A stretch of DNA of 14,051 nt from Candidatus Methanophagales archaeon (GCA_030617585.1 JAUWVD010000009.1:1-14051); one strand, 5' to 3'. Positions 1 to 7,648 are shown, counted from the first letter of the stretch. Numbers and translations are program-made. The notes: generated from the letters alone by a model not told the origin.

Positions 1-803
1 GCAAGATTCTTCACCGCTAGTGGATACTCCTGACGCACGTAAACGAAACCCTGCTGAGAGCCTATGGCGTATGCCGCGATTGCTAAGCCCTCAAGAACCC
101 TGTGTGGATTCCCTTCCATAATTGATCGGTCCATATATGCACCGGGATCGCCTTCATCGCAGTTGACGATTACATATTTGGGTGTGCCCGCGGCATTTCG
201 CGTAGTCTCCCATTTCCTACCCGCGGGAAAGCCACCACCGCCACGACCACGCAAATTCGCACTTTTCACTTCTTCCAATACCTCTTCGGGCGTCATCTCG
301 TGCAATACCTTGGCTAATGCCTGGTATCCACCAAGAGCGATGTAATCATCAATATTTGCCGGATCAACCCATAAGTTACCGCTAAAAACAACACGAGTTT
401 GGTATTTATAGAATGGGATCTCATGTTCATGGACTATCCGTTCTCCAGTGCTGGAGTCATAGTAAAGCAACCGCTCAATAATTTCATTCCCCTTTATGGT
501 CTTGGCGATAATCTCCGGTACATCTTCGGGCGTTACATTGAGGTAACATAGTTCTCCTGGATAAATCACTATTATTGGCCCTCGCTCACAAAATCCGTGA
601 CAGCCTGTCCTACGGACACCCACATCTTCCGTCAAACCTTGTTTCTTCAATTCAGCCTGAATTGCAGCAGCGACCGCATCGCTGCCCGTGGCATGGCATG
701 CCGTTCCTGAACATATTGTAATATAGGGCTTACTCAAGTCCCGTTTTGAGGTGATATTGGTTCTCAGTGCCTTCAATTCCTCTTTTGTGTTTATTCTTGG
801 CAT
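1..803 (-). CDS. nuoF: NuoF/HydB/HndC-like NADH-binding flavoprotein, 3' end outside window
   Basis: Reading leftward from an ATG at 803, the frame stays open to the window edge (267 codons plus 2 nt). Residues 1-100 form a thioredoxin-like [2Fe-2S] domain with Cys31, Cys36, Cys68 and Cys72 (C-x4-C ... C-x3-C). The NuoF core then begins: a glycine-rich FMN/NAD loop, LRGRGGGGFPAGRKW, at residues 184-198, and NCDEGDPGAYMDR at 214-226. In this family the subunit oxidises or reduces NAD(P)(H) through FMN and passes electrons to iron-sulfur clusters. The N-terminal ferredoxin fusion is typical of HydB/HndC subunits of soluble, often bifurcating, hydrogenases and formate dehydrogenases rather than respiratory NuoF. 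A strong Shine-Dalgarno GGAGGA lies at 808-813. The gene follows nuoE by 21 nt in one operon. The catalytic partner (hydrogenase, Fdh or other) must lie beyond the left edge, so the true complex is unknown. Confidence 0.93.
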   Translation of the reverse strand, partial: MPRINTKEELKALRTNITSKRDLSKPYITICSGTACHATGSDAVAAAIQAELKKQGLTEDVGVRRTGCHGFCERGPIIVIYPGELCYLNVTPEDVPEIIAKTIKGNEIIERLLYYDSSTGERIVHEHEIPFYKYQTRVVFSGNLWVDPANIDDYIALGGYQALAKVLHEMTPEEVLEEVKSANLRGRGGGGFPAGRKWETTRNAAGTPKYVIVNCDEGDPGAYMDRSIMEGNPHRVLEGLAIAAYAIGSQQGFVYVRQEYPLAVKNL

Positions 804-824
804 TTCTTCCTCCTACCTTCCTAC

Positions 825-1286
825 CTACTCATACGTTTCTAAAATCCCCTCTACCATTGCTGGCGTAATCTTGCCGTGATAAATACCATCTACCACTATC
901 ACAGGTCCCATGGCACAACAGCCAAGGCAATTTACTCGCTTCAAACTAAACCGCATGTCAGGCGTTGTCTCCCCACCTTTTATCTTTAAATCCCCCTCTA
1001 GTCGGTCCAGAATCTTCGGTGCACCTCGTACCTGGCAGGCAGTGCCAAGACAAACCTGTACTATATGCCGACCTACCGGCTCCAGGCTCATAGCTTCATA
1101 AAAACTCGCTATTCGATATACCTGGCTTTTCGGAATTCGCATCCGCTCGCTTATTCGTGCTATCGCTTCCTCCGAGATCCAATTGAATTCGCTCTGGATG
1201 TCTAACAGCAACTGAATTAAAACACCTTCTTCGCCTTTATAGCGCTCTATTATCTCATCCACTCTTTTCAGGTCTATTTCTACCAT
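825..1286 (-). CDS. nuoE: NuoE/HydC/HndA-like [2Fe-2S] thioredoxin-like subunit
   Basis: This 153-residue protein matches the usual length of the family (about 150-170). Residues 1-70 are the helical N-terminal domain, including IPKSQVYRIASFYEAM. The thioredoxin-like domain carries Cys79, Cys84, Cys120 and Cys124 as the [2Fe-2S] ligands; an extra Cys123 sits beside Cys124. It works with NuoF-like proteins to move electrons between NAD(P)H/FMN and downstream iron-sulfur centres. The ATG at 1286 is preceded by GAGAGGTGAT, which overlaps the stop of the small upstream ORF, so translation is probably coupled. The next gene, nuoF-like, starts 21 nt after its stop. Whether it belongs to a hydrogenase, formate dehydrogenase or heterodisulfide-type complex cannot be decided from this window. 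Confidence 0.93.
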   Translation of the reverse strand: MVEIDLKRVDEIIERYKGEEGVLIQLLLDIQSEFNWISEEAIARISERMRIPKSQVYRIASFYEAMSLEPVGRHIVQVCLGTACQVRGAPKILDRLEGDLKIKGGETTPDMRFSLKRVNCLGCCAMGPVIVVDGIYHGKITPAMVEGILETYE

Positions 1287-1295
1287 TTTACCCCA

Positions 1296-1472
1296 TCACC
1301 TCTCATCCGCTGCTCTTTTTAGCCCTATGGGCGTCAGCATTTCTCTCCCATAAAGCTTCAAAGGCTTAATTGCTATCTCATCTGCTCCAAGCGACGAAAT
1401 TAAATAATCATCCGACAAATTAGAAATCTCAAAATCCACCCTTTCTTCCACCTCTCGCTGTATAATCTCCAC
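1296..1472 (-). CDS. Small unrecognised ORF (58 aa) leading the nuoE-nuoF operon
   Basis: A 58-codon frame with a GTG start at 1472 and TGA at 1298-1296. An upstream in-frame TAA limits it, so it cannot be much longer. A purine-rich AGGGGGCGG lies a few bases before the GTG and could serve as a ribosome-binding site. The product is hydrophilic and charged, starting (M)EIIQREVEERVDFEISN and ending in a basic helix-like stretch LTPIGLKRAADER. No Cys ligands or membrane segments are visible. It ends 9 nt before the nuoE ATG, and its last codons contain the nuoE Shine-Dalgarno, which argues that it is translated. I do not recognise the family. It could be a small accessory protein of the NADH-linked complex or simply a leader ORF. 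It may also be non-coding, since the start is not ATG and it is short. Confidence 0.45.
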   Translation of the reverse strand: MEIIQREVEERVDFEISNLSDDYLISSLGADEIAIKPLKLYGREMLTPIGLKRAADER

Positions 1473-1531
1473 TCTACCGCCCCCTAAAGAAGCTGAGCTT
1501 TATCATTACCGATGGACTTATTTTACATATG

Positions 1532-1543
1532 AGCTTATAAATG
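1532..1543. promoter_or_regulatory. TATA-like box, probable promoter of the nuoE-nuoF operon
   Basis: On the minus strand TTTATAAG lies about 65 nt before the GTG of the small ORF and would give a leader of roughly 35-40 nt. The same bases read CTTATAAAT on the plus strand and could also serve the MoxR gene, although a closer AT-rich box exists there. Assigned from sequence resemblance to the archaeal TATA element only. Confidence 0.35.
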
Positions 1544-1576
1544 TTGCGATTTTTTCCGGTTCTTTTGACATAAGAT

Positions 1577-1594
1577 TCTTAAATAAATAAATTA
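1577..1594 (+). promoter_or_regulatory. AT-rich TATA-like element before the MoxR-type ATPase gene
   Basis: The run TTAAATAAATAAATTATA lies 30-47 nt before the ATG at 1624. A transcript starting about 25 nt downstream would have a leader of around 10 nt, common in archaea. No Shine-Dalgarno precedes the ATG, which fits a near-leaderless message. Confidence 0.4.
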
Positions 1595-1623
1595 TACCTT
1601 TGGGATACAGAAGTAATCCAAAG

Positions 1624-2622
1624 ATGAAACACCAAGAAGAAATAGAGCAATTGAATACACATGCATGTGCATACTCTGACAAGTTAAGTGATACCCTAAA
1701 CGAACTCAAACGAGTTATTGTCGGTCAGGAACTAGTATTGAGTAAATTGCTGATCTGCCTTATCGCTGATGGGCATGTTCTTCTTGAAGGTGTGCCCGGT
1801 CTGGCGAAGACATTAATGGTAAAGACGTTATCAGATACCGTATCAGCGCAATTCTGCCGTATTCAATTCACCCCGGACCTGCTGCCTGTGGACATTACCG
1901 GAACGAAGATCTATGACCACCGAACAGCGAGCTTTAGCACGCAAAAAGGCCCCATCTTCAATAATTTCATTCTCGCCGATGAGATAAACCGGGCACCACC
2001 AAAGGTGCAATCAGCATTGTTGGAAGCCATGCAGGAGCGGCAGGTGAGCATACAGGGCGAAACGTTCATGCTAGATCGCCCGTTCCTGGTTCTGGCAACG
2101 CAAAACCCCATAGAGACTGAGGGCACATACAAACTCCCCGAAGCTCAAGTTGATAGATTCTCGTTTAAGCTGCTGGTTGACTACCCGAATAAGGACGAGG
2201 AAAAGGCAATAATCCAGCGTAATACGCAGGGTATTGTGCTAGCACCCGGTAAAGTCCTTACTGCTGGGGATATAATCGAGATACAACAGTTTAATCAAAA
2301 GATTTATGCCGATGAGAAGATAGAAGGGTATGTTACAGAACTTGTAGATGCAACGAGGTATCCTGAGAATTATACGCTGGGGAGGGATATCAATGGTCTG
2401 ATCGAGTACGGAGCTTCGCCAAGAGCGTCTATATGGGCTATTCTTACCGGGAAAGCGCACGCATTACTAAATGGCCGTGGCTATGTTATCCCTGAAGATA
2501 TTAAAGCGGTCGTGCATGATGTGCTCAGGCATCGTATAATTCTGACCTATGAAGCCGATGCAGAGGGCATTACTTCTGACCACATTATTGATATGCTTGT
2601 TGCGAATATCAAGGCGCCGTAA
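1624..2622 (+). CDS. MoxR-family AAA+ ATPase
   Basis: A 332-residue AAA+ protein, normal length for MoxR. From the chosen ATG: Walker A GVPGLAKT at 56-63, the family signature QFTPDLLPVDITG at 81-93, Walker B FILADEINRAPPKVQSALLE at 115-134, sensor 1 LATQNPIETEGTYKLPEAQ at 157-175 with the following VDRF arginine finger, and sensor 2 within GASPRAS. The C-terminal helical lid ends at RHRIILTYEADAEG. MoxR ATPases act as chaperones that insert cofactors or assemble complexes, usually beside DUF58 and von Willebrand A genes. Neither partner is next door here, so the client is unknown. The frame can be extended to a TTG at 1600, but ATG 1624 gives the usual N-terminus. The gene is likely monocistronic: a T-rich tract follows it and pheS has its own promoter. 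Confidence 0.93.
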   Translation: MKHQEEIEQLNTHACAYSDKLSDTLNELKRVIVGQELVLSKLLICLIADGHVLLEGVPGLAKTLMVKTLSDTVSAQFCRIQFTPDLLPVDITGTKIYDHRTASFSTQKGPIFNNFILADEINRAPPKVQSALLEAMQERQVSIQGETFMLDRPFLVLATQNPIETEGTYKLPEAQVDRFSFKLLVDYPNKDEEKAIIQRNTQGIVLAPGKVLTAGDIIEIQQFNQKIYADEKIEGYVTELVDATRYPENYTLGRDINGLIEYGASPRASIWAILTGKAHALLNGRGYVIPEDIKAVVHDVLRHRIILTYEADAEGITSDHIIDMLVANIKAP

Positions 2623-2650
2623 GCGAGTTAGTGAGTTAGCAAGAAAATAA

Positions 2651-2661
2651 ATTATTTTTTT
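2651..2661 (+). terminator. T-rich tract after the MoxR gene
   Basis: ATTATTTTTTT begins 29 nt after the stop codon. Archaeal RNA polymerase commonly terminates at oligo-T runs without a hairpin. Assigned from composition and position alone. Confidence 0.4.
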
Positions 2662-2669
2662 GACACATA

Positions 2670-2716
2670 TTAACGCAGATTAACACAGAAAAAATTAAAT
2701 CCGTGTAAATCTGCGT
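2670..2716. repeat. Intergenic palindromic repeat, CGCAGATTAACAC type
   Basis: Two 14-nt arms, 2673-2686 and 2703-2716, are inverted copies with one mismatch around a 16-nt A-rich loop. The left side also contains a tandem pair of decamers, TTAACGCAGA and TTAACACAGA (2670-2689, one difference). Similar degenerate CGCAGATT/AACACAGATT sequences are known to me as scattered intergenic repeats in unrelated prokaryotic genomes; their role is unclear. It sits between moxR and the pheS promoter and could fold in RNA or act as a dispersed element. Confidence 0.6.
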
Positions 2717-2723
2717 CCTAAAT

Positions 2724-2734
2724 TAAATTTATAG
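2724..2734 (+). promoter_or_regulatory. TATA-like box of pheS
   Basis: AAATTTATAGG lies about 35 nt upstream of the pheS ATG, which predicts a very short leader. A second AT-rich run, GTTATAAAATATA (2749-2761), is too close to the ATG unless the transcript is internal. Motif resemblance only. Confidence 0.4.
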
Positions 2735-2765
2735 GGAGAAGTTATACGTTATAAAATATACAACA

Positions 2766-4313
2766 ATGAAAGCAGAGCCAAAAGCGCTAACGGCATCCGA
2801 GAACAATGTTTTGCGCGCTATCGCGGACGAAAAGGAGGTCTGCAATCCAATCCGACTATCAGAAGAGACGGGCATAAATGTCGATGCCGTGATGCAAACG
2901 GCATTCATGCTCGCTCAGGACGGGTTATGCGAGATAAAAGAGACGCGCGAGGAATATTATCGGTTAACCGAAGAGGGAGAGACGTACGTAAAGCAAGGCT
3001 TGCCGGAAAAGAGAGCGCTTGCATTTTTGATTGACAAGGGACGTGCAACAGTTGACGAACTCCAATCCTTTTTCGATGATGATAAGGAATCGAAAATAGC
3101 GATAAATTGGCTGTTGCGGAACAAATGGTCGAAAATCGATAAAATAGGCGACGAACGGCTATTAATACCTATAATAACACAGGAAGAGTTGTCGTCTGAC
3201 GTTAACGATGCGATACTGCGAATTGTTAATGCTGGTGAAACCGAGAGGAAAGACTTGGCAGAAGCGGTCACAAAGGAATTCGGCGCAGCGGCAATAAACG
3301 AATCCTTGTCGCTATTGAGTTCGCGTAATTTGTTAGAGTCCTACTCACGTGTAAATAGGGTAATAGCGATAACAGAAGCGGGCAAAGAAATCATATCACA
3401 GGGTATCGCAGTTGAAGACGAGATAACGCAGCTCACACCTGAGCTCATAAGAACTGGCTCATGGCGAGCTCGGAATTTTAAGACATATGATGTGGGTCTA
3501 GCCTCAAAAGCCGTTTACCCTGCGAAGATACATCCATATCAGCGTATTTTAGACAGTATGAGACGGATTTTCACTGAGATGGGGTTCGTAGAGATAAAAG
3601 GCGAACTTGCTCAGAGCGCGTTTTGGAATTTCGATGCCTTATTTGTACCGCAGGACCATCCAGCGCGAGAGATGCAGGACACCTTCTATCTGGCGAGAAG
3701 AAGGCCTATAGACGCACCCGAAGAATTGATAGAGAATGTGAAGCAGATGCACGAGCATGGTGGCTCGTTAAATTCCACCGGCTGGGGTGGCAACTGGGAA
3801 AGCGAGTTAGGAGAGGAGATATTGCTGAGAACGCATACCACTGCTGTTACGTTGAAGTATCTGGCATCGCATCCCAAGCCGCCGGTTAAGGTCTTCTGCA
3901 TTGACCGAGTTTATCGTCGTGAGACTATTGATCCAACGCACATACCGGAATTCGACCAATTGGAGGGCATTGTCATGGACAAGGGCGTAACATTCAGCCA
4001 CTTGCTTGGCTATCTCGCTACATTCTACAATAAGATGGGTTTTCCCTCTATACGGTTCCGACCGGGTTATTTCCCTTATACCGAGCCGTCAGTGGAGGTG
4101 GAGGTTTATATGCCCGAGCGAGGCTGGATAGAACTGGGTGGTGCAGGTATATTCCGAGAAGAGGTAACGAATCCAATAGGCGTGCAATATCCGGTTTTGG
4201 CATGGGGGCTTGGTATTGGCCGATTAGCTATGCTTAGTTTGGGGCTGACAGATATACGTGATTTGTATCGATCCGATATAGACTGGTTGAGGCGGGCTAG
4301 GGTCGTTCGGTGA
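2766..4313 (+). CDS. pheS: Phenylalanyl-tRNA synthetase alpha subunit, archaeal type
   Basis: This 515-residue protein has the archaeal/eukaryotic PheS layout. Winged-helix tRNA-contacting domains fill residues 1-220, followed by the class II aminoacylation core. Visible elements are motif 1 around YPAKIHPYQ (251-259), WNFDALFVPQDHPAREMQDT at 287-306, motif 2 around FCIDRVYRRETIDPTHIPEF (377-396), the phenylalanine-pocket segment RPGYFPYTEPSVEVEV (432-447) and motif 3 GLGIGRLAML (481-490). With PheT it charges tRNA-Phe with phenylalanine in the cytoplasm. pheT is not downstream, so the two subunit genes are unlinked here. The ATG at 2766 is the first in frame and lies about 35 nt past a TATA-like box. 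The gene ends convergently with archease, with two strong hairpins between them. A repeated TGATGGG begins at the stop codon. Confidence 0.97.
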   Translation: MKAEPKALTASENNVLRAIADEKEVCNPIRLSEETGINVDAVMQTAFMLAQDGLCEIKETREEYYRLTEEGETYVKQGLPEKRALAFLIDKGRATVDELQSFFDDDKESKIAINWLLRNKWSKIDKIGDERLLIPIITQEELSSDVNDAILRIVNAGETERKDLAEAVTKEFGAAAINESLSLLSSRNLLESYSRVNRVIAITEAGKEIISQGIAVEDEITQLTPELIRTGSWRARNFKTYDVGLASKAVYPAKIHPYQRILDSMRRIFTEMGFVEIKGELAQSAFWNFDALFVPQDHPAREMQDTFYLARRRPIDAPEELIENVKQMHEHGGSLNSTGWGGNWESELGEEILLRTHTTAVTLKYLASHPKPPVKVFCIDRVYRRETIDPTHIPEFDQLEGIVMDKGVTFSHLLGYLATFYNKMGFPSIRFRPGYFPYTEPSVEVEVYMPERGWIELGGAGIFREEVTNPIGVQYPVLAWGLGIGRLAMLSLGLTDIRDLYRSDIDWLRRARVVR

Positions 4314-4398
4314 TGGGTGATGGGTGATCCGTTTGACTTGCATCTTCACAACTTATAGTGAAAGTTGAGTGATATCAAAGGAACATGTTTTTTTTGAT

Positions 4399-4424
4399 CA
4401 AACTTTTTTTGAAAAAAAAGTTTG
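4399..4424. terminator. Bidirectional hairpin terminator between pheS and archease genes
   Basis: CAAACTTTTTTT (4399-4410) pairs with AAAAAAAGTTTG (4413-4424): a perfect 12-bp stem with a 2-base loop, symmetric and T-rich on both strands. A further T run (4388-4395) precedes it on the plus strand. Position between convergent genes fits a two-way terminator. Confidence 0.65.
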
Positions 4425-4448
4425 CTGCGTAAGCCTTTTTCGGTAAAG

Positions 4449-4474
4449 CCTTTTTCTTTAGAAAAAGGGTTTTT
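4449..4474. terminator. Second hairpin plus T tract at the archease 3' end
   Basis: CCTTTTTC (4449-4456) and GAAAAAGG (4461-4468) form a perfect 8-bp stem with loop TTTA, followed on the plus strand by GTTTTT. For pheS it looks like a backup terminator. It ends within the archease stop codon region, so it is also the first structure met by transcription from the minus strand. Confidence 0.6.
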
Positions 4475-4898
4475 AGACATCTAAAACTACCCTTGCACTC
4501 CAAACCTCATTCTTCTTTATCTGCATCATGTTATATGTAACAGCTTTTATTATTATGCCGGATTCATGTTTTGAGGGGTCGAATTTACCGCCTTTGCAAT
4601 TCCCACATATACTAAAATTGGTTTTGTTCACGGCAATATCAAATTTTTTCATGACCAGTGATTCCGAGTCGAACAAAAAAATCAGCTCGTCCAGCCAATC
4701 GAACATCAAGCTCTGAAAGTCTTCGGAGTTTATCTCTATTTCTCGCTCCTCATCCCCCTCTATTTCGTCTACATCGGTCATGAGGCTGTACATGGCAATA
4801 GCGGCATTAGCATAAAGCTCCTCTAACGTGTCGCCATACACCTCGAATCCGACATCCGAGGGATGCTCGATATATTTTATTTTCTCTTCTTGGTTCAT
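4473..4898 (-). CDS. Archease (RtcB RNA-ligase activator)
   Basis: A 141-residue protein of normal archease length. The N-terminus YIEHPSDVGFEVYGDTLEEL (9-28) matches the family's H-x2-D-x-G-x4-G block with its acidic metal-binding residue, and the C-terminus KAVTYNMMQIKKNEVWSARV with the final VLDV matches the closing block. Archease speeds guanylylation and turnover of RtcB, the 2',3'-cyclic-phosphate RNA ligase that joins tRNA exons in archaea. Most archeases I know read TYH where this one reads TYN, a possibly meaningful substitution. Its ATG (4898-4896) directly abuts the TAA of the phosphohexomutase gene, so the two are co-transcribed and probably translationally coupled. No rtcB gene is in the window. 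Confidence 0.92.
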   Translation of the reverse strand: MNQEEKIKYIEHPSDVGFEVYGDTLEELYANAAIAMYSLMTDVDEIEGDEEREIEINSEDFQSLMFDWLDELIFLFDSESLVMKKFDIAVNKTNFSICGNCKGGKFDPSKHESGIIIKAVTYNMMQIKKNEVWSARVVLDV

Positions 4899-6557
4899 TT
4901 AGGTTTCAGGGGTTAGGGATTTGGGATTTGGTACTCTTTGCATTATCGCTCTGACATAATCGTCCGCGTTCAGATCAACGGTTTTGAACTCTGCGAATTT
5001 GCTCAATACATGCTCTTCTATCTTCCTGAGTCCCTCCTCGTGCCGCGCCTCCATCCGTAGGATTATCACCGGCGATGTGTTCGAGTGGCGTACAAGCGCC
5101 CATCCGTTCTCCTTCACAAACTCGATCTTCACACCGTCTATATCATTACCACTCTCGTCTATCCTTCGTTTATATAGCTCAGGGTTAGTTGTAGCAAGCT
5201 CACGATAATAGTCCTCCACGGCATCGCAAACACGCCCTTTCTCTTCATCGCTCACTACAGGGATCCGTATCTCCGGCGTGTTCACGTATCTCTTCAAGAA
5301 GTCCGCAAGCAGTACATCCACCACTTTTACGTCGCTTTTAGTCTCTGATTCCTTGGCGGTAAGCAGTAAAAGCTCGGAAAATGCGAATACCGCATCGTCT
5401 GCACGATTATTCTTCGCGAAATACACATGGCCTGACATCTCACCACCTGCAACTGCATTTAGCTCTTCCATCTTCGATTTGATAAACGAAAACCCCGTTT
5501 TCCACTCTATTGGCACGCCCTCATTCTCCATGATTATCTCTCGTATCGCATCAGAGCATTTTGTATCGTAAACGATTTTTGCATGATGATGCTCCTTTAG
5601 GATGTGCTTGCAGAGCAGAGCGAGGATCTGCTCGCCGATTATCATCTTTCCAGTCGGAGATATTGCACCTGCCCGGTCACCGTCACAGTCGGAAGCCAGC
5701 CCAATATGCGCGTTTTTGCGCGCTACTTCGGCATGTAAATCTTCCAAGAACCGCGGGATCGTTGGATCAGGCAGATGATTAGGGAAATTACCGTCCGGCT
5801 CTGAATAGAGTTCGAATACTTCGGCACCCAAATCGCGGAATATCGGTGGTGCGATCACCCCCGTAGTTCCATTTCCGGCGTCATAAACGATTCTTAAGCT
5901 GGTCAACGGCTTACTTTTGACCGCCGGTAGCTTTTCTACCTCTTGTTCCGCGATGGCAAGTGCGGCTCTTAATGAACTCTTTTCCGAGAGGGCATTTGAT
6001 GCCAGCTTTTCCCATCGCTCGCGCAGTACAACGTTCGCAACTATCATCGCATGATAATCCTTCAGTACGTCCACCACTTCAAGCTTGCCTTTAACACTGC
6101 TTACGTGTGGTTTGAATCCCACTTCAAGCTGCTTCGCCGTTTGGTACATCTCCCGTATTTGGTCCTCCGTGGCGCTTTCTGTGCCAACACATGGCTTGAA
6201 TCCGTTCCATTCCTTGTCAAGGTGGCTGCCAGTGACTTCCACGCCGCCATCCGCATTGAATAACCAGGTCGCGAAATACATTAGTGGTGTGGAGCTCACC
6301 TTTTCCGCTGGTGCTATGTCTATGACATGGACACCTTTGCTCATAAGAGCGTCAGTAAAGACGGTTTTCAATCGCGGCGAGCTGTTTCTGACGTCCTTGC
6401 CCATAACCACTCTTAGCTCTTGCGGCTCTTTACCACGGTGTTTGCGCAGTAGCTCTACATATGCCAGCCCGGCCAGGGTGCAGAAGTCGTCACTGAGCTG
6501 GGTGTCTGCTATACCTCTTATATCGTTTGCGCGATATGCTGTTTTGTCTACTATCAT
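4899..6557 (-). CDS. Alpha-D-phosphohexomutase (phosphomannomutase/phosphoglucomutase family)
   Basis: The ATG at 6557 gives 552 residues and is preceded by GGAAAGGTT; an in-frame GTG at 6596 would add 13 unlikely residues and run into the methyltransferase gene. All four active-site elements are present: phosphoserine loop VTGSHLDKEWNGFKP (108-122, Ser111), Mg loop SDCDGDRAG (289-297), sugar loop GGEMSGHVYF (371-380) and phosphate loop RHSNTSP (490-496). The enzyme moves phosphate between C1 and C6 of hexoses (mannose, glucose or glucosamine); the exact sugar cannot be read from sequence. It is about 100 residues longer than the common 450-residue family members. Part of the excess lies between domains 1 and 2 (about residues 165-215) and part near 440-475. 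The serine loop is TGSH rather than the commoner TASHNP. It starts 5 nt after the methyltransferase stop and abuts archease. Confidence 0.93.
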   Translation of the reverse strand: MIVDKTAYRANDIRGIADTQLSDDFCTLAGLAYVELLRKHRGKEPQELRVVMGKDVRNSSPRLKTVFTDALMSKGVHVIDIAPAEKVSSTPLMYFATWLFNADGGVEVTGSHLDKEWNGFKPCVGTESATEDQIREMYQTAKQLEVGFKPHVSSVKGKLEVVDVLKDYHAMIVANVVLRERWEKLASNALSEKSSLRAALAIAEQEVEKLPAVKSKPLTSLRIVYDAGNGTTGVIAPPIFRDLGAEVFELYSEPDGNFPNHLPDPTIPRFLEDLHAEVARKNAHIGLASDCDGDRAGAISPTGKMIIGEQILALLCKHILKEHHHAKIVYDTKCSDAIREIIMENEGVPIEWKTGFSFIKSKMEELNAVAGGEMSGHVYFAKNNRADDAVFAFSELLLLTAKESETKSDVKVVDVLLADFLKRYVNTPEIRIPVVSDEEKGRVCDAVEDYYRELATTNPELYKRRIDESGNDIDGVKIEFVKENGWALVRHSNTSPVIILRMEARHEEGLRKIEEHVLSKFAEFKTVDLNADDYVRAIMQRVPNPKSLTPET

Positions 6558-6562
6558 TTTTT

Positions 6563-7648
6563 TTAACCTTTCCCATCTAATCCCAACAACAAGCACTCCT
6601 CAGAATTGTTATTACTGAGCACGTACTTGTATCCACTATATCGCTCTTCTCTTACTACTGGCTTATACTTCCTTAAAATTCTTTTCAAGTCTGTAATAGG
6701 TGGTATGCCATCTGACCTGTATGAAACAACAATAGCAGCATCTTGGAATTTCTTAAATAGATTGCTAAATGCAGTGTAAATTTTGTTTTTATCACACCAA
6801 ACAGGTTTATTATGCTTTATCCTCCTGTGTTTGCTCCGGTAGTCAATCATATCCTCCCATTTCGGATAATTTACAATACCTTCAAGGAAATGATAAAAGT
6901 CCAGGTAATCCACGCCAACGCCTGCTTTCGATATGTAGGGTGTATCAATATAGACAAGGTCAAAATCGCCCTCAATATCGAATACATCAAGATTTAATGC
7001 CTTGTTTTCCTTTCCGTTAGAAAAGACACACCCGTTCACTTCTCTTACGAAATTCAAGAAATGCTCTTCAAATGGTGTATCCCATGTTGTTTTGTTGCCA
7101 AAGCTCCGTTTAACATTTGAAGTACGCATGTAAAGGTTTTTTCGATGGAAAAGATTGTAGGGGCGTTTTATAATGCAGGATTGAAATAAAGCATAATAAG
7201 CCAGTGTGCGCTTGTAAAAGTCATCCAAATTTTCGATGTTCCAGATAACCATATCAAGCCATCTGTTCTCCTCATTAGTATAGTAAATATCGGCGAATGT
7301 ATCTTGGATGAAGGAGGGATAATCGGTGTCACGATGAGGTTGCAGTAAAAAGTCTATGTCATTCTCTGATAATCTTATTGCATCGTTCTCTATCAAAGCA
7401 GTGCCGATGTAATAATTAGAGTTTAGTATGTCGTTATAAAAAACCTGTTTACCTTTAATTTTCAAGAAATAGCCTACTATCCCTGTTCCACCGAACGCAT
7501 CTAAGGCACTTTCAAATTCAATCTCGTTTATATTATCCCAAATCCACTCGACTATCTTTGCTTTGCTCCCTTGATATCGGGTTGTGGGGAGAGTATAAGG
7601 CTTAATTAACTCACCCATAAGCGTTAATTGGGATGTCGTCTCAATCAT
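6563..7648 (-). CDS. D12-class (alpha) N6-adenine DNA methyltransferase
   Basis: From the ATG at 7648 the protein has 361 residues. Motif order is that of alpha-group amino methyltransferases: motif X TRYQGSKAKIVEWI (23-36), motif I SAM loop LDAFGGTGIVGYF (49-61), then a long target-recognition region (about 90-220) and the catalytic motif IV DFDLVYIDTPYISK (228-241). The catalytic tetrapeptide is DTPY instead of the canonical DPPY; Asp, Pro and Tyr are kept. It would methylate adenine N6 in an unknown DNA site. The gene is visibly AT-rich (20 G+C in the line 7381-7440, against 31 in 6361-6420 of the mutase), suggesting horizontal acquisition. It overlaps the upstream small ORF by 8 nt; GTGAT precedes this ATG. 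An earlier ATG at 7681 would overlap by 41 nt and is less likely. No recognisable restriction enzyme lies beside it. Confidence 0.88.
   Translation of the reverse strand: MIETTSQLTLMGELIKPYTLPTTRYQGSKAKIVEWIWDNINEIEFESALDAFGGTGIVGYFLKIKGKQVFYNDILNSNYYIGTALIENDAIRLSENDIDFLLQPHRDTDYPSFIQDTFADIYYTNEENRWLDMVIWNIENLDDFYKRTLAYYALFQSCIIKRPYNLFHRKNLYMRTSNVKRSFGNKTTWDTPFEEHFLNFVREVNGCVFSNGKENKALNLDVFDIEGDFDLVYIDTPYISKAGVGVDYLDFYHFLEGIVNYPKWEDMIDYRSKHRRIKHNKPVWCDKNKIYTAFSNLFKKFQDAAIVVSYRSDGIPPITDLKRILRKYKPVVREERYSGYKYVLSNNNSEECLLLGLDGKG

Noticed and set aside
4311..4328. TGATGGG repeated at the pheS stop codon
   Set aside because: Only two and a half units; probably slippage rather than a functional repeat.
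6085..6618. 177-codon plus-strand frame opposite the phosphohexomutase
   Set aside because: Antisense shadow of a gene with all active-site motifs; composition is Ser/Leu/Pro-rich as expected of a shadow.
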